The notes beneath the pieces were generated by a model, which ran no database searches, was not told the DNA's origin, and worked only from the letters and a program-made list of their open reading frames with translations. A stretch of DNA of 64,000 nt. It comes from Pleurocapsa minor HA4230-MV1 (GTDB lineage: Bacteria; Cyanobacteriota; Cyanobacteriia; Cyanobacteriales; Xenococcaceae). This document shows positions 34,728 to 44,009 of the stretch, piece after piece. A program made the translations under genes and the position numbers. Where the stretch lies: assembly GCA_019359095.1 (NCBI GenBank), contig JAHHHZ010000013.1, forward strand, positions 310,001-374,000, in the 5' to 3' direction. Numbering within the stretch: position 1 is the stretch's first letter; every line of letters begins with the position of its first letter.

Positions 34728-34979
34728 ATGAGTAGTAATCGTTTATCAAACAAACCTAAATTTACCCCTCATCAAACAGTGGGCTTTATCGGAGGTATGG
34801 GTAAAATTAAAAGTATTCAACAGCAAGATAGTCGTTGGGTTTATACAATCGAAATGAATATGGGAGCAGAACCCGATTTTGGCAGAGTAGGGGCGGAGAC
34901 AACTATTGTTTTAGCAGAACAAGATATTCGCTGGGTGCATCTGTTTTTAGCAGAACAAGAGATGCACCCTATCCACTGA
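34728..34979 (+). CDS. small conserved hypothetical protein (FIGGMGKIKS type)
   Basis: The 83-residue protein has a beta-rich look: HQTVGFIGGMGKIKSIQ, WVYTIEMNMGAEPDFGRVGAETTIVLAEQDI. This pattern is familiar from short cyanobacterial hypothetical proteins with an SH3-like barrel appearance. The C-terminus contains a tandem echo (VLAEQDIRWVHL then FLAEQEMHPIH), encoded by a duplicated TTTTAGCAGAACAAGA, so the end of the gene has been extended by duplication. Confidence 0.55.
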   Translation: MSSNRLSNKPKFTPHQTVGFIGGMGKIKSIQQQDSRWVYTIEMNMGAEPDFGRVGAETTIVLAEQDIRWVHLFLAEQEMHPIH

Positions 34980-35131
34980 GCAAAATTTCTCCTTATTTCT
35001 CATTTAAGCTTGGTTATTAATTGGTTGAATAAGCTGATTGGGCAAAAATTGATGATTTATCTAGAGATGTTCTGGTTAATCTATAATTTTGCTGTTATCC
35101 TGAATCTTGCTTTAACCAGTTATTTGAGCAT

Positions 35132-37540
35132 ATGACCAACCAACAGCCAATTCAGATTCCTCATTGTACCTGGCAACGTTCTATCGGTAAAGGATGGGAT
35201 CATCCCTACACGGTACGCTACGCTAGTAATCTGGATGATGGCCCTTGGCATGGAATGCCCTTGGGCGGGATGGGTGCAGGATGTATTGGTAGATCGAGTA
35301 AAGGAGATTTTAATCTCTGGCATTTGGATGGGGGAGAGCATATTTTTCAGTCTCTTCCCGCCTGTCAGTTTAGTGTGTTTGAACAAACAGCATCAGCTAC
35401 TCAGGCTTATGCTTTAAGTACAGAAGCACCAAAGGATAATACCTTATCTCGTTGGTCATGGTATCCCACTGAGGGCGGAACTTACAGCGCGTTATATCCC
35501 CGCAGTTGGTTTGAGTATCAAGGAGTCTTTGCAGCAGACATTACCTGTGAGCAATTTTCACCCATTTGGGCGGAGAACTATCAAGAGTCTAGTTATCCGA
35601 TAATTAATTTTGATTGGACGGTACACAACCCTACAGATCGGCCCATCACCTTAAGTATCATGCTGACATGGCAAAATACTGTCGGCTGGTTTACTAACGC
35701 CATTAAATCGCCGACGATTAAAGTGCGAGATGATGGTAGTCCTGAATATGAATATCAACCTAAGTGGCGGGATAGCACAGGTAATTATAACGAGTGGATT
35801 CAAGATAATTATCGGGTGGGCTATTTGATGAATCGGGTGAAGCCTGATGAAGATGTCCAAGAAGGAGATGGGCAAATTGCGATCGCCTCAATTTATAATC
35901 CTAGTGTCGAAGTATTTTATCTCAGCCGTTGGAATCCCGATGGTGACGGAGGGGAAGTTTGGGATAACTTTGCCGCAGATGGCTCATTACCCGACTTACA
36001 GAATGAAACTCCTGCCGATCCTGGAGAACAAATTGCCTGTGCGATCGCAATTCGGTTTACAGTTAAACCAGGTCAAACTAAGAAAATTCCTTTTACTCTA
36101 GCTTGGGATTTACCCATCACTGAATTTAAGCAGGGGGTTAACTACTACCGTCGCTACACGGACTTTTTTGGGCGGAATGGCAAGAATGCCTGGAGTATGG
36201 TGCGGACTTCCCTCAAGCATAGTGATCTGTGGCGCGAAAAGATTGAGGCTTGGCAACAACCGATTCTGCAACGGGACGATTTACCCAACTGGTTTAAGAT
36301 GGCGCTGTTTAACGAGCTATACTTACTGGCTGATGGTGGTACTCTCTGGACTGCTGCCACAGAAAACGATCCCGTAGGACAGTTTGGAGTTTTAGAATGC
36401 CTGGACTATCGCTGGTATGAAAGCCTAGACGTGCGCCTATATGGTTCATTTGGCTTGATGATGCTGTGGCCAAAACTCGATAAATCCGTCTTAGAAGCCT
36501 TTGCCAGAGCAATTCCCCACCATGATGATACCCCGCGTATTGTGGGTTACGATCGCTCTAGCGCCATCAGAAAAGAAGCTGGCGCAACTCCTCACGATCT
36601 TGGCGCACCCAATGAGCATCCGTGGCAGGAATCTAACTATACTTCCTATCAAGACTGTAACCAGTGGAAAGACTTACCCAGTGATTTCGTGTTGCAGGTA
36701 TATCGTGACTATCTGCTGACGGGAGAAAACGATCCCGATTTTCTCTGGGAATGTTGGGACAGCATTACTCTGACTCTGGCATATCTCAAAAAATTCGACC
36801 GTGACAATGATGGCATCCCCGAAAACTCTGGCGCACCAGATCAAACCTTTGACGACTGGAAACTACGAGGTATAAGCGCCTACTGTGGTGGACTTTGGAT
36901 TGCAGCACTCGAAGCAGCAATTAAGATCGCTCAGATTTTACTAGCTACTCCTCCAACTAATCCTCAGTTACAGCCAGAAAATTTCCCGACAAGTATGCAA
37001 AATACTTTGGATACTTATCATAGCTGGTTGCAACAATCGCGATCGCTTTATCATGATGCTCTCTGGAATGGTGAATACTATCGTCTCGATACTGAAAGTG
37101 GCTCAAATGTAGTCATGGCAGATCAACTCTGTGGGCAATTCTACGCTCGTTTACTCGGTTTACCCGACGTGGTAGAAGAGCAATATACTATATCTACCCT
37201 GAATAAAATCTATGATGCCTGTTTCCTGAAATTCCATGATGGTAAATATGGTGCAGCTAACGGTGTGTTGCCTGATGGTAGTGCTGTTAATCCCAAGGAT
37301 ACCCATCCTTTAGAAGTCTGGACAGGAATCAACTTTGGTTTGGCTGCCTTTATGCTGCAAATGGATATGAAAGAAGAGGCTTTTAAGTTAACGGAAACTG
37401 TAGTGAAGCAAGTGTATGAAAATGGTTTGCAGTTTAGAACTCCTGAAGCGATTACTGCGGTGGGGACTTTTAGAGCAAGTCATTATTTGAGAGCGATGGC
37501 TATTTGGGGGATTTATGGGGTTTTGAGTGATTGGAAGTAG
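35132..37540 (+). CDS. GH116 family glucosidase (GBA2-like)
   Basis: This 802-residue protein has the two-part layout of GH116: an N-terminal beta domain (about 10-340, with GMPLGGMGAGCIGRSSKGDFNLW) and a C-terminal (alpha/alpha)6 catalytic domain (about 370-800). Motifs near the active site include NELYLLADGGTLW (about 393-405), DNDGIPENSGAPDQTFDDWKLRGISAYCGG (about 556-585) and ADQLCGQFY. GH116 enzymes cleave beta-glucosides or beta-xylosides; animal GBA2 acts on glucosylceramide. No signal peptide is seen. Two short degraded copies of its SLYHDALWNGEY region lie at 39894-39985 and 46446-46488. Confidence 0.9.
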   Translation: MTNQQPIQIPHCTWQRSIGKGWDHPYTVRYASNLDDGPWHGMPLGGMGAGCIGRSSKGDFNLWHLDGGEHIFQSLPACQFSVFEQTASATQAYALSTEAPKDNTLSRWSWYPTEGGTYSALYPRSWFEYQGVFAADITCEQFSPIWAENYQESSYPIINFDWTVHNPTDRPITLSIMLTWQNTVGWFTNAIKSPTIKVRDDGSPEYEYQPKWRDSTGNYNEWIQDNYRVGYLMNRVKPDEDVQEGDGQIAIASIYNPSVEVFYLSRWNPDGDGGEVWDNFAADGSLPDLQNETPADPGEQIACAIAIRFTVKPGQTKKIPFTLAWDLPITEFKQGVNYYRRYTDFFGRNGKNAWSMVRTSLKHSDLWREKIEAWQQPILQRDDLPNWFKMALFNELYLLADGGTLWTAATENDPVGQFGVLECLDYRWYESLDVRLYGSFGLMMLWPKLDKSVLEAFARAIPHHDDTPRIVGYDRSSAIRKEAGATPHDLGAPNEHPWQESNYTSYQDCNQWKDLPSDFVLQVYRDYLLTGENDPDFLWECWDSITLTLAYLKKFDRDNDGIPENSGAPDQTFDDWKLRGISAYCGGLWIAALEAAIKIAQILLATPPTNPQLQPENFPTSMQNTLDTYHSWLQQSRSLYHDALWNGEYYRLDTESGSNVVMADQLCGQFYARLLGLPDVVEEQYTISTLNKIYDACFLKFHDGKYGAANGVLPDGSAVNPKDTHPLEVWTGINFGLAAFMLQMDMKEEAFKLTETVVKQVYENGLQFRTPEAITAVGTFRASHYLRAMAIWGIYGVLSDWK

Positions 37541-37542
37541 GA

Positions 37543-37573
37543 GTTTCGCGCCAAGACGCAGAGACGCAAAGGA
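37543..37573. repeat. dispersed repeat CAAGACGCAGAGACGCAAAGG
   Basis: The tract TTTCGCGCCAAGACGCAGAG with ACGCAAAGG directly follows the GH116 stop codon. A related CGCGCAAAGACGCAGAGGCG lies at about 53021-53040 inside the MITE at 52915-53231. This is a common short repeat of cyanobacterial intergenic DNA. Confidence 0.5.
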
Positions 37574-37659
37574 TTTAATCACTTATAAGAAAATGGAACA
37601 AACAGATATTGATGATTATCCCTGTAAAACTATTTATGTGCGTTTAAGTCGAATTTAAA

Positions 37660-38721
37660 ATGCCATTGAAAATTTTAATTACTATTTTCCTAATATTTCC
37701 TCTTCTTTCAGGATGTCAGGCGATATTCTTAGACTGTACAAGTAAGCAAACTACCAAACCAAGACATCTCAAACGTTTACTTAAGACTAAAAAGTGTACT
37801 AATTGCTATTTAGGCGATGCCGATTTACGGGGTGCAGATTTAAAAGGTGCAGATCTGTCTGGATCTTATTTAGTCAAAGCGGTTTTAGATGATGCCGATT
37901 TAAGGAATGCTAATCTCAGTAATACTCAATTGAGTTGGTACGATATGAATACTGGTGCTGGAGAAAATGGTTATATTGGGCCACCTACTAGTTGTCAAGT
38001 AGATATGTCAGCTTCTCTTAAAAGAGTAAATCTAAGCGGTGCAAACTTGAGAAACGCTAATTTGAGAGATGTTGAGTTGCAAGGATCAAACCTACAAGAT
38101 GCTAATTTATCAGATACTGATCTATCTCAGGCACAATACAGTAAAGCAGGAATGTTTGAGAAGGAAAGCATAGACAATGGAGATACAAATTTTCCCCCTC
38201 AGTTTGAACCATCAAAAGCAGATATGATTCGAGTTGGGGAATATCCTCTAGATTTTAGTAAAGTAGACATCAAAACTGTAGATTTAAGAGGTAAGGTTAT
38301 TTACAAAGAAAACTTTGACGGTCGAGATTTGAGTGGGCTAAATTTTGTGGGTGCAAAATTAATCGAAGTTTCTTTTGAAAACGCCAACCTAAATAACACT
38401 AACTTCGGCGGTGCAGAATTTTTCAGAGTATCTCTAAAAAAAGCTCAACTATTTAAAGCTAGTTTATCGAGTGCAAATCTATCGCAAATAGACTTACAAA
38501 AAGCGAATCTTAGCTATGCCAATCTCACCCACGCTAATTTACAGAGAGCTAATTTACAAGAAGCGAACCTCAGCCATTCGCGATTAGGTCTAGCAAATTT
38601 TCAACAGGCAAATCTGTTAGATGCAACCCTTCCTGATTTGAGTATAAATTACGACAAGCCGAGAATGTTCAAAGGTGCGATTATGCCTGACGGTTCAATT
38701 TATCAAGAAGATACTGAATAA
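37660..38721 (+). CDS. pentapeptide repeat lipoprotein
   Basis: This 353-residue protein has a lipoprotein signal (LLSGC, Cys about 19) and two blocks of A(D/N)LxX pentapeptide repeats (about 50-155 and 205-330) separated by a non-repeat linker. Such repeats build a right-handed square beta helix. The location is probably the periplasmic side of a membrane. A short frame of 21 codons (37593-37658) just upstream is not convincing. The function cannot be inferred beyond a scaffold. Confidence 0.85.
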   Translation: MPLKILITIFLIFPLLSGCQAIFLDCTSKQTTKPRHLKRLLKTKKCTNCYLGDADLRGADLKGADLSGSYLVKAVLDDADLRNANLSNTQLSWYDMNTGAGENGYIGPPTSCQVDMSASLKRVNLSGANLRNANLRDVELQGSNLQDANLSDTDLSQAQYSKAGMFEKESIDNGDTNFPPQFEPSKADMIRVGEYPLDFSKVDIKTVDLRGKVIYKENFDGRDLSGLNFVGAKLIEVSFENANLNNTNFGGAEFFRVSLKKAQLFKASLSSANLSQIDLQKANLSYANLTHANLQRANLQEANLSHSRLGLANFQQANLLDATLPDLSINYDKPRMFKGAIMPDGSIYQEDTE

Positions 38722-38917
38722 TATAATTAAGCTACAAATTTTAGCGAATGGATGTTTTATTAAATAAACTGGCTTGTTTTGTTTGGTTAAACGTTAGCAA
38801 GAGCGAGCTTTATACAAACAAATCAACACGGTACAAAATCATGATAAATTCTGAGGTTGCGATCGCGCTAAATTAAAGTCGTAGTAAAAAAAAAGCGATC
38901 GCCTTAAAATAAACAAA

Positions 38918-39154
38918 ATGACATTACAAGAAGTTCTCACACTAGCCAAACAACTAACTCCCCTAGATAAAGCGCGTTTAATTCAACAACTTACTCCAGA
39001 CTTAGAGAAAGAATTAGAACAACAAAAACCGCACCCTAAAAGATCATTACTAGGTTTATGTGCTGATTTAGGCACTGCACCATCGGCAGAAGAGATCGAT
39101 CTTACTCGCAGTGAGATCTGGAATAGTTTTCCCAGAGATATGATAGCTGGTTAG
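38918..39154 (+). CDS. antitoxin-like small protein without a toxin partner
   Basis: This 78-residue protein has an N-terminal half LTLAKQLTPLDKARLIQQLTPDLEKEL and a C-terminal GLCADLGTAPSAEEIDLTRSEIWNSFPR. The second part resembles the toxin-binding tail of cyanobacterial antitoxins usually followed by a PIN-domain toxin. No PIN gene follows: the downstream 117 bases reach hicB on the other strand. It may be an orphan antitoxin or the relic of a lost pair. Confidence 0.6.
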   Translation: MTLQEVLTLAKQLTPLDKARLIQQLTPDLEKELEQQKPHPKRSLLGLCADLGTAPSAEEIDLTRSEIWNSFPRDMIAG

Positions 39155-39271
39155 AACAGGCGCGATCGCAAAGCCAATGCTGTTACTCTAAAAATATTAC
39201 TATTTATATTATAAAAGCTTTAAAAAACTATCTAAATTTATGTTTTGCTTGCTTAAGATTTCTTTTATAGT

Positions 39272-39490
39272 TCAAGCTGATATTTTCGCTTCTACATATT
39301 CAATAGAACTATTGGGTTGAGGAATTGATTCCCCATCTTCTTGCAAGCCTTCTAAATGAAATTCTATGGCTTCTTGAATTAAGGTTTTAACCTCTTCTGG
39401 TGTGTCTCCAACCGCTACACAACCAGGTAAATCAGGAACATAGGCTCCATAGCTATCTTCGCCCTTCTCAATAATCACTGCATAGCGCAT
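39272..39490 (-). CDS. hicB: HicB-type antitoxin
   Basis: This 72-residue protein has the HicB partial RNase H-like fold: RYAVIIEKGEDSYGAYVPDLPGCVAVGDTPEEV, then IQEAIEFHLEGLQEDGESIPQP. It lacks the extra DNA-binding domain of longer HicB proteins. It starts four bases after the hicA stop, so the pair is one operon in hicA-hicB order. It neutralises the HicA RNase. Confidence 0.9.
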   Translation of the reverse strand: MRYAVIIEKGEDSYGAYVPDLPGCVAVGDTPEEVKTLIQEAIEFHLEGLQEDGESIPQPNSSIEYVEAKISA

Positions 39491-39494
39491 ATTA

Positions 39495-39686
39495 CTAGTC
39501 CTCTTCTATTTGAGCTTGCTTCCAAATGCTTTTGATTGTGCCAACAGGAATATCCTTACTAAGTTTACCCGATACTGTAACTGTCCCTGGTTTGATTGGA
39601 TGCTTGAACTGACGATGGCTACCTTTAGTTCTTTTTAGATACCAACCGTCTTGTTCTAACTTTCTAATTGCGTCTCTTACTTTCAT
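39495..39686 (-). CDS. hicA: HicA-type mRNA interferase toxin
   Basis: This 63-residue dsRBD-like toxin contains the active-site His24 in KGSHRQFKHP and the DGWYLKRTKGSH pattern of the family. HicA cuts mRNA when not bound by HicB. The protein appears full length and intact. It forms a two-gene toxin-antitoxin locus beside the orphan antitoxin-like gene and short gene relics. Confidence 0.9.
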   Translation of the reverse strand: MKVRDAIRKLEQDGWYLKRTKGSHRQFKHPIKPGTVTVSGKLSKDIPVGTIKSIWKQAQIEED

Positions 39687-39810
39687 AAAAGTATCATAAC
39701 CAAAGGCGATCGCATCTAATCATCAAACTTTAGTGAGTGGTAGCGATGATGGGGGAATTGGAATGTGGCGATATTTTTTTAAATACTTTTTTAGCGCGAT
39801 CGCCAATTTC

Positions 39811-39985
39811 GTAGGTCATTTGATTTCTTATACATGGAGAAACCAAGGCGATCGCAATTTTCAAACTTTAAATTGTAGCGACTGTCTTAAAAGTCAAGGG
39901 CGATCACTTTATCATGATGCTCTTTGGAATGAGGAATACTAACGTCTCGATACAGGCAGTGGCTCAATCGAGTCATGGAGATCGC
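39811..39985 (+). pseudogene. relic of GH116 sequence joined to a 45-base repeat
   Basis: Bases 39894-39985 read GRSLYHDALWNEEY, stop, RLDTGSGS, which matches the intact glucosidase QSRSLYHDALWNGEYYRLDTESGS at 37037-37110. Upstream, 39811-39855 (ending CATGGAGAAACCAAGGCGAT with CGC after it) is repeated at 46408-46452, where it is again joined to a GH116 relic. The region has a stop codon and frame loss and cannot encode an enzyme. Confidence 0.65.
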
Positions 39986-40180
39986 ATTAGCTTTTGTCAT
40001 TTTGGTGTCACAATTCATTCGTAAGATAGATGCAAAATAATTGACAAATTTTCTACCATGCAACAGGAAAAAGCAGGCGTTGCAACTCCAAAGAGAACGC
40101 TGACATACTAAAAATCTAGCGAAGTTTTTTCACAAGGCGATCGCTCATAAATTAGCACCTTAGCTCCAAGATAAAAGCAA

Positions 40181-40900
40181 ATGCAAGACGACAAAAAGAG
40201 GTGGTGGCAAACATCTCGACGTAATTTTTTGGCAAGAGCGTTGACGGCAGCTGGAGGGGCGATCGCTGCTCCACCGTTGCTTAATGCTGCCCAAGGGAAG
40301 GAAGAATCCGTGGTAAATCCCCCAGGGGAAGGGGAAATTCAGGTATCCCTCGATATTAATGGTCAAGAGCAGACCCTCAATATTGAACCGCGTGTAACAT
40401 TGCTGGACGCCCTACGAGAGAACCTCGGCTTAACGGGGAGTAAAAAAGGTTGCGACCACGGACAATGCGGTGCTTGTACGGTGCTGATTGACGGGCAGCG
40501 AGTTTATTCTTGTCTCACCTTAGCTGTGATGCAGGACGGCAAGGAAATTACCACGATTGAAGGACTGGCAAGGGGTGATACTTTACATCCAGTGCAAACA
40601 GCTTTTATTGACAATGACGGTTTTCAGTGCGGTTACTGCACCCCTGGACAAATCTGTGCCACCGTTGCCTTACTCGATGAAGTTGAACGCGGTTGTGCTA
40701 GTGCTGTTACCGACGATCTCAATAGTCCACCTCAACTGGCGCAATTGTCAGAGTCGGAAGTACGCGAACGATTGAGCGGCAATCTTTGTCGCTGTAGTGC
40801 CTATAACGGCATCGTCGCAGCAGTGCAACAAGCAACTGGACAAACTCCACCAGAACCGACGGCGTTAATGTTGGTACAAGATTCGGAAGAAACTGCATGA
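40181..40900 (+). CDS. paoA: periplasmic aldehyde oxidase, [2Fe-2S] subunit (PaoA-like)
   Basis: This 239-residue protein has a Tat signal (SRRNFLARALTAAGG, about 12-26), unlike cytoplasmic xanthine dehydrogenase subunits. The plant-type ferredoxin domain has GCDHGQCGACTVL and the paired-cysteine domain has FQCGYCTPGQIC and NLCRCSAYNGI, so all eight ligands for two [2Fe-2S] clusters are present. It is the first gene of a four-gene operon: its stop overlaps the next start (ATGA at 40897). It carries electrons in an exported molybdenum hydroxylase. The aldehyde substrate is inferred from E. coli PaoABC. Confidence 0.88.
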   Translation: MQDDKKRWWQTSRRNFLARALTAAGGAIAAPPLLNAAQGKEESVVNPPGEGEIQVSLDINGQEQTLNIEPRVTLLDALRENLGLTGSKKGCDHGQCGACTVLIDGQRVYSCLTLAVMQDGKEITTIEGLARGDTLHPVQTAFIDNDGFQCGYCTPGQICATVALLDEVERGCASAVTDDLNSPPQLAQLSESEVRERLSGNLCRCSAYNGIVAAVQQATGQTPPEPTALMLVQDSEETA

Positions 40901-41892
40901 AAATTTTTACTTATGTTCGGGCTAACTCTACCCAGGATGCAATTCAACGAGCAAGCCAAGAAAAAGGGGCGAACTTTATTGCGGGAGGCACTAATTTAGT
41001 CGATCGCCTGAAAGTTTTTCTCGACGAACCCTCGCAATTAATCGATATCTCCCGCTTAGAACTCAACCAAATTGATCGCACTGATGAAGGAGGACTTCGC
41101 ATCGGGGCATTAGTTAGCAATACAGCAGTTGCCGATTATCCTGAGATTCGCAGTAACTATCCCCTGCTTTCTCGCGCTATTCTTTCAGGTGCATCGCAGC
41201 AAATTCGCAATATGGCAACGGTAGGCGGTAATTTAATGCAGCGCACTCGCTGTCCCTACTACTACGACACAGTATTTCCTTGCAATAAAAGACAACCAGG
41301 TTCGGGCTGTCCAGCAGCGACGGGAATCAATAAAATGCACGCAATTTTAGGGGCAAGCGAACAGTGTCTGGCGGTTAATCCCTCGGATATGTGCGTGCCT
41401 CTGGCTGCTTTAGATGCGGTTGTGGAAGTTGAAGGAGTCAAGGGACGCAGAGAAATCCCTTTTACGGAGTTTCATCGGCTGCCTGGCAATACGCCTCAGT
41501 TGGATAACAATCTGGCACCTGGCGAAATCATTACGGCGGTTATTTTGCCCCCCGTCTCCTTTGCCCAATCTGGCGTGTATTTAAAGTTACGCGATCGCGC
41601 TTCTTATGCTTTCGCCCTGATTTCGGTTGCAGCTGCCTTAGATATTCAAGACGGAGAGATTCAACAAGCGCGTATGGCACTAGGAGGGGTAGCCCATAAA
41701 CCCTGGCGATCGCCAGAAGCCGAACAGTTTCTCCAGGGTAAACCAGCCGAGACAGCAACGTTTCAACAGGCAGCCGAGCTTGTTTTACGGGATGCCAAAC
41801 CTTTGAAATATAACGCTTTTAAAGTAGATATGGCCAAACGTGCCATTCGTCGCGCCCTAACCGTTTCAGCCCAAGGAGGAGGAATTGTATGA
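40897..41892 (+). CDS. paoB: periplasmic aldehyde oxidase, FAD subunit (PaoB-like)
   Basis: This 331-residue protein has the FAD-binding motifs FIAGGTNLVDRLK (about 27-39) and ATVGGNLMQRTRCPYY (about 108-123). A cysteine-rich loop, RCPYYYDTVFPCNKRQPGSGC, matches the additional [4Fe-4S] site known in PaoB. There is no signal peptide, so it is probably exported as a complex with the Tat-signal-bearing PaoA. It overlaps paoA and paoC by four bases at each end (ATGA). Confidence 0.88.
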   Translation: MKIFTYVRANSTQDAIQRASQEKGANFIAGGTNLVDRLKVFLDEPSQLIDISRLELNQIDRTDEGGLRIGALVSNTAVADYPEIRSNYPLLSRAILSGASQQIRNMATVGGNLMQRTRCPYYYDTVFPCNKRQPGSGCPAATGINKMHAILGASEQCLAVNPSDMCVPLAALDAVVEVEGVKGRREIPFTEFHRLPGNTPQLDNNLAPGEIITAVILPPVSFAQSGVYLKLRDRASYAFALISVAAALDIQDGEIQQARMALGGVAHKPWRSPEAEQFLQGKPAETATFQQAAELVLRDAKPLKYNAFKVDMAKRAIRRALTVSAQGGGIV

Positions 41893-44009
41893 ACGAGCCA
41901 TTGAAAACTTCAGTCAGCCGTATCGATGGACGGGCAAAGGTTACGGGTACAGCTGTCTATGCTGCCGAACATCAAATTCAGGGCTTGGTGCATGGCTATT
42001 TAGTAACATCGGCGATCGCTAAAGGCAGAATTCGGGCGATCGATACCCGTACCGCCGAACAATCTCCAGGGGTTCTAGCTGTCTTTACTCATCGCAACGC
42101 TCCTAAACTCTTTAAACCAACCAACGATTGGAAAACCTCGGTCATTTATGAATCGCGCTTGCCTTTATCCGACGATCGCATTCACTATGCGGGGCAAATT
42201 ATTGGCTTAGTGGTTGCCGATACCTTCGAGCGATCGCGTCATGCAGCTAACTTGATCGAGGTGGAGTACGACACCGAACTCCCAGTTGTCGAGCCAGAAA
42301 AAGCTACTTTTAAAGAAGCTCCTGGGATGATGGGGGAAGAGTTGAAATTTGAGAAGGGTAGCTTTGCTACTGGAAATGTCGAACAGGCTAATGCCAATAC
42401 AGCTATTGATGCAACTTACTCGACCTCGATGGAACACCATGCGCCAATGGAACCCCATGCCATCATTGCTCAGTGGCGAGGCAACGATGCCGTTACTATT
42501 TACGAACCTTCACAGTGGGTACTGGCAGGGCAGCGAACCTATGCAGAAGTGTTGGGCTTGCCAGTAGAGCGCGTCAGGCTCGTCAGCCCTTACATTGGTG
42601 GGGCTTTCGGTTGTAAAGCCTTTCCTTGGCCCCACGGATTGCTCTGTGCTGCGGCTGCCAAACAAGTGGGAAAACCCCTCAAAGTCGTCGTGTCTCGCCG
42701 TCAAATGACTGCTAATACTGGACAGCGATCGCCAACCGAACAGCGTATTCGCCTGACCGCAACCGCAGATGGAACTTTAACGGCGATCGATCACGAGGCA
42801 AAATCCTACACTTCGCCCGCCAATGTGTTTACCGAACCTTGTACTAAAGCTACACCCGTGATGTATGCAACACCAAATATGCGGCTATATCAGGAGTTAG
42901 CTGTATTGAATGCAGGAACGCCCACCTTCATGCGCGCACCTGGGGAGACTCCTGGTATGTGGGCATTAGAATCGGCAATGGACGAACTCGCTTGGAAATT
43001 GAATGTCGATCCAATTGCTCTGCGACTCAAAAATCTTGCCAAAGACGACCAACGCAAGGGATTGCCGTTTTCCGAGCATCATTTTGCCGATTGTCTCAAG
43101 GTGGGGGCAGAACGCTTTGGCTGGCAAGACCGTCCGCAACCTCGCTCTCTTTCCCGTGAAGGTAAACAGGTTGGCTTGGGCATAGCAGCCGCCACGTATC
43201 CAGGCCTTCGCGGAGCTGCTTCTGCCAAGGTTCGGCTTTTACCCGATGGTACGGCTCATGTCTTGACGGCGGGAAATGATATGGGAACGGGTTCTTATAC
43301 CATAGTTGCGATGACAGCATCAGAAGTTCTTGGTTTACCCGTCGAGCAAATTAAGGTGGAGATGGGAGATTCTCGCTTACCCGACGGCGGACTCGCGGGT
43401 GGTTCGCAAATGACCGCATCCCTTTTGCCTGCGGTTAAGAGCGCTTGCCAACAACTGCTGCAACAAGCTAAGGCAAACAACGCTCAAGAAGCCATTGCTG
43501 CCTTAAATCAATCTGGACGCGCTGCTTGGGAAGCGACGGCTTCTAGCGCCCCTGGACAGGAAGCCAAACAATTTGCTTTTCATTCGTCGGGCGCTCATTT
43601 CTGCGAAGTGGCAGTAGATGAAGAGATTGGACGTTTAAAAATTACTCGCTGGCTGTCGGTTATGGATATAGGGCGCGTTATTAATGTGAAAACAGCGGCA
43701 AGTCAAGTACGCGGTGGGGTCATTATGGGCATTAGTCACGCCTTGATGGAGGAGGGTGAATTAGACCCAACGATGGGTAATCCAGTAGTCTACGACCTAG
43801 CAACCTATCACATTGCCTCTCATGCCGATATTCCCCGCATTGACGTGGCATTTGTCGGCAAACCCGATCGCCAGTTCAATCCAGTAGGCGCTCGCGGGGT
43901 CGGGGAGATTGGGATTACAGGCGTAGCGGCTGCTGTTGCCAATGCTGTTTATCACGCCACTGGTAAACGAATTCGCGATTTGCCGATTACACCTAATAAG
44001 CTTATATGA
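41889..44009 (+). CDS. paoC: periplasmic aldehyde oxidase, molybdopterin subunit (PaoC-like)
   Basis: This 706-residue catalytic subunit of the xanthine oxidase family has an N-terminal hammerhead domain (about 8-130) and molybdopterin domains to the end. It shows SPYIGGAFGCKAFPWPH (about 230-246), MRAPGETPGMWALESAMDEL (about 349-368) and the catalytic Glu in ARGVGEIG (about 676-683). It probably oxidises aldehydes with a cytidine-dinucleotide molybdenum cofactor, as PaoC does. It overlaps its neighbours by ATGA on both sides. Confidence 0.9.
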   Translation: MNEPLKTSVSRIDGRAKVTGTAVYAAEHQIQGLVHGYLVTSAIAKGRIRAIDTRTAEQSPGVLAVFTHRNAPKLFKPTNDWKTSVIYESRLPLSDDRIHYAGQIIGLVVADTFERSRHAANLIEVEYDTELPVVEPEKATFKEAPGMMGEELKFEKGSFATGNVEQANANTAIDATYSTSMEHHAPMEPHAIIAQWRGNDAVTIYEPSQWVLAGQRTYAEVLGLPVERVRLVSPYIGGAFGCKAFPWPHGLLCAAAAKQVGKPLKVVVSRRQMTANTGQRSPTEQRIRLTATADGTLTAIDHEAKSYTSPANVFTEPCTKATPVMYATPNMRLYQELAVLNAGTPTFMRAPGETPGMWALESAMDELAWKLNVDPIALRLKNLAKDDQRKGLPFSEHHFADCLKVGAERFGWQDRPQPRSLSREGKQVGLGIAAATYPGLRGAASAKVRLLPDGTAHVLTAGNDMGTGSYTIVAMTASEVLGLPVEQIKVEMGDSRLPDGGLAGGSQMTASLLPAVKSACQQLLQQAKANNAQEAIAALNQSGRAAWEATASSAPGQEAKQFAFHSSGAHFCEVAVDEEIGRLKITRWLSVMDIGRVINVKTAASQVRGGVIMGISHALMEEGELDPTMGNPVVYDLATYHIASHADIPRIDVAFVGKPDRQFNPVGARGVGEIGITGVAAAVANAVYHATGKRIRDLPITPNKLI

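Noticed and set aside
37593..37658. 21-codon frame upstream of the pentapeptide lipoprotein
   Set aside because: Too short to support, although it has the look of a gene tail (KTIYVRLSRI); it follows a dispersed repeat.
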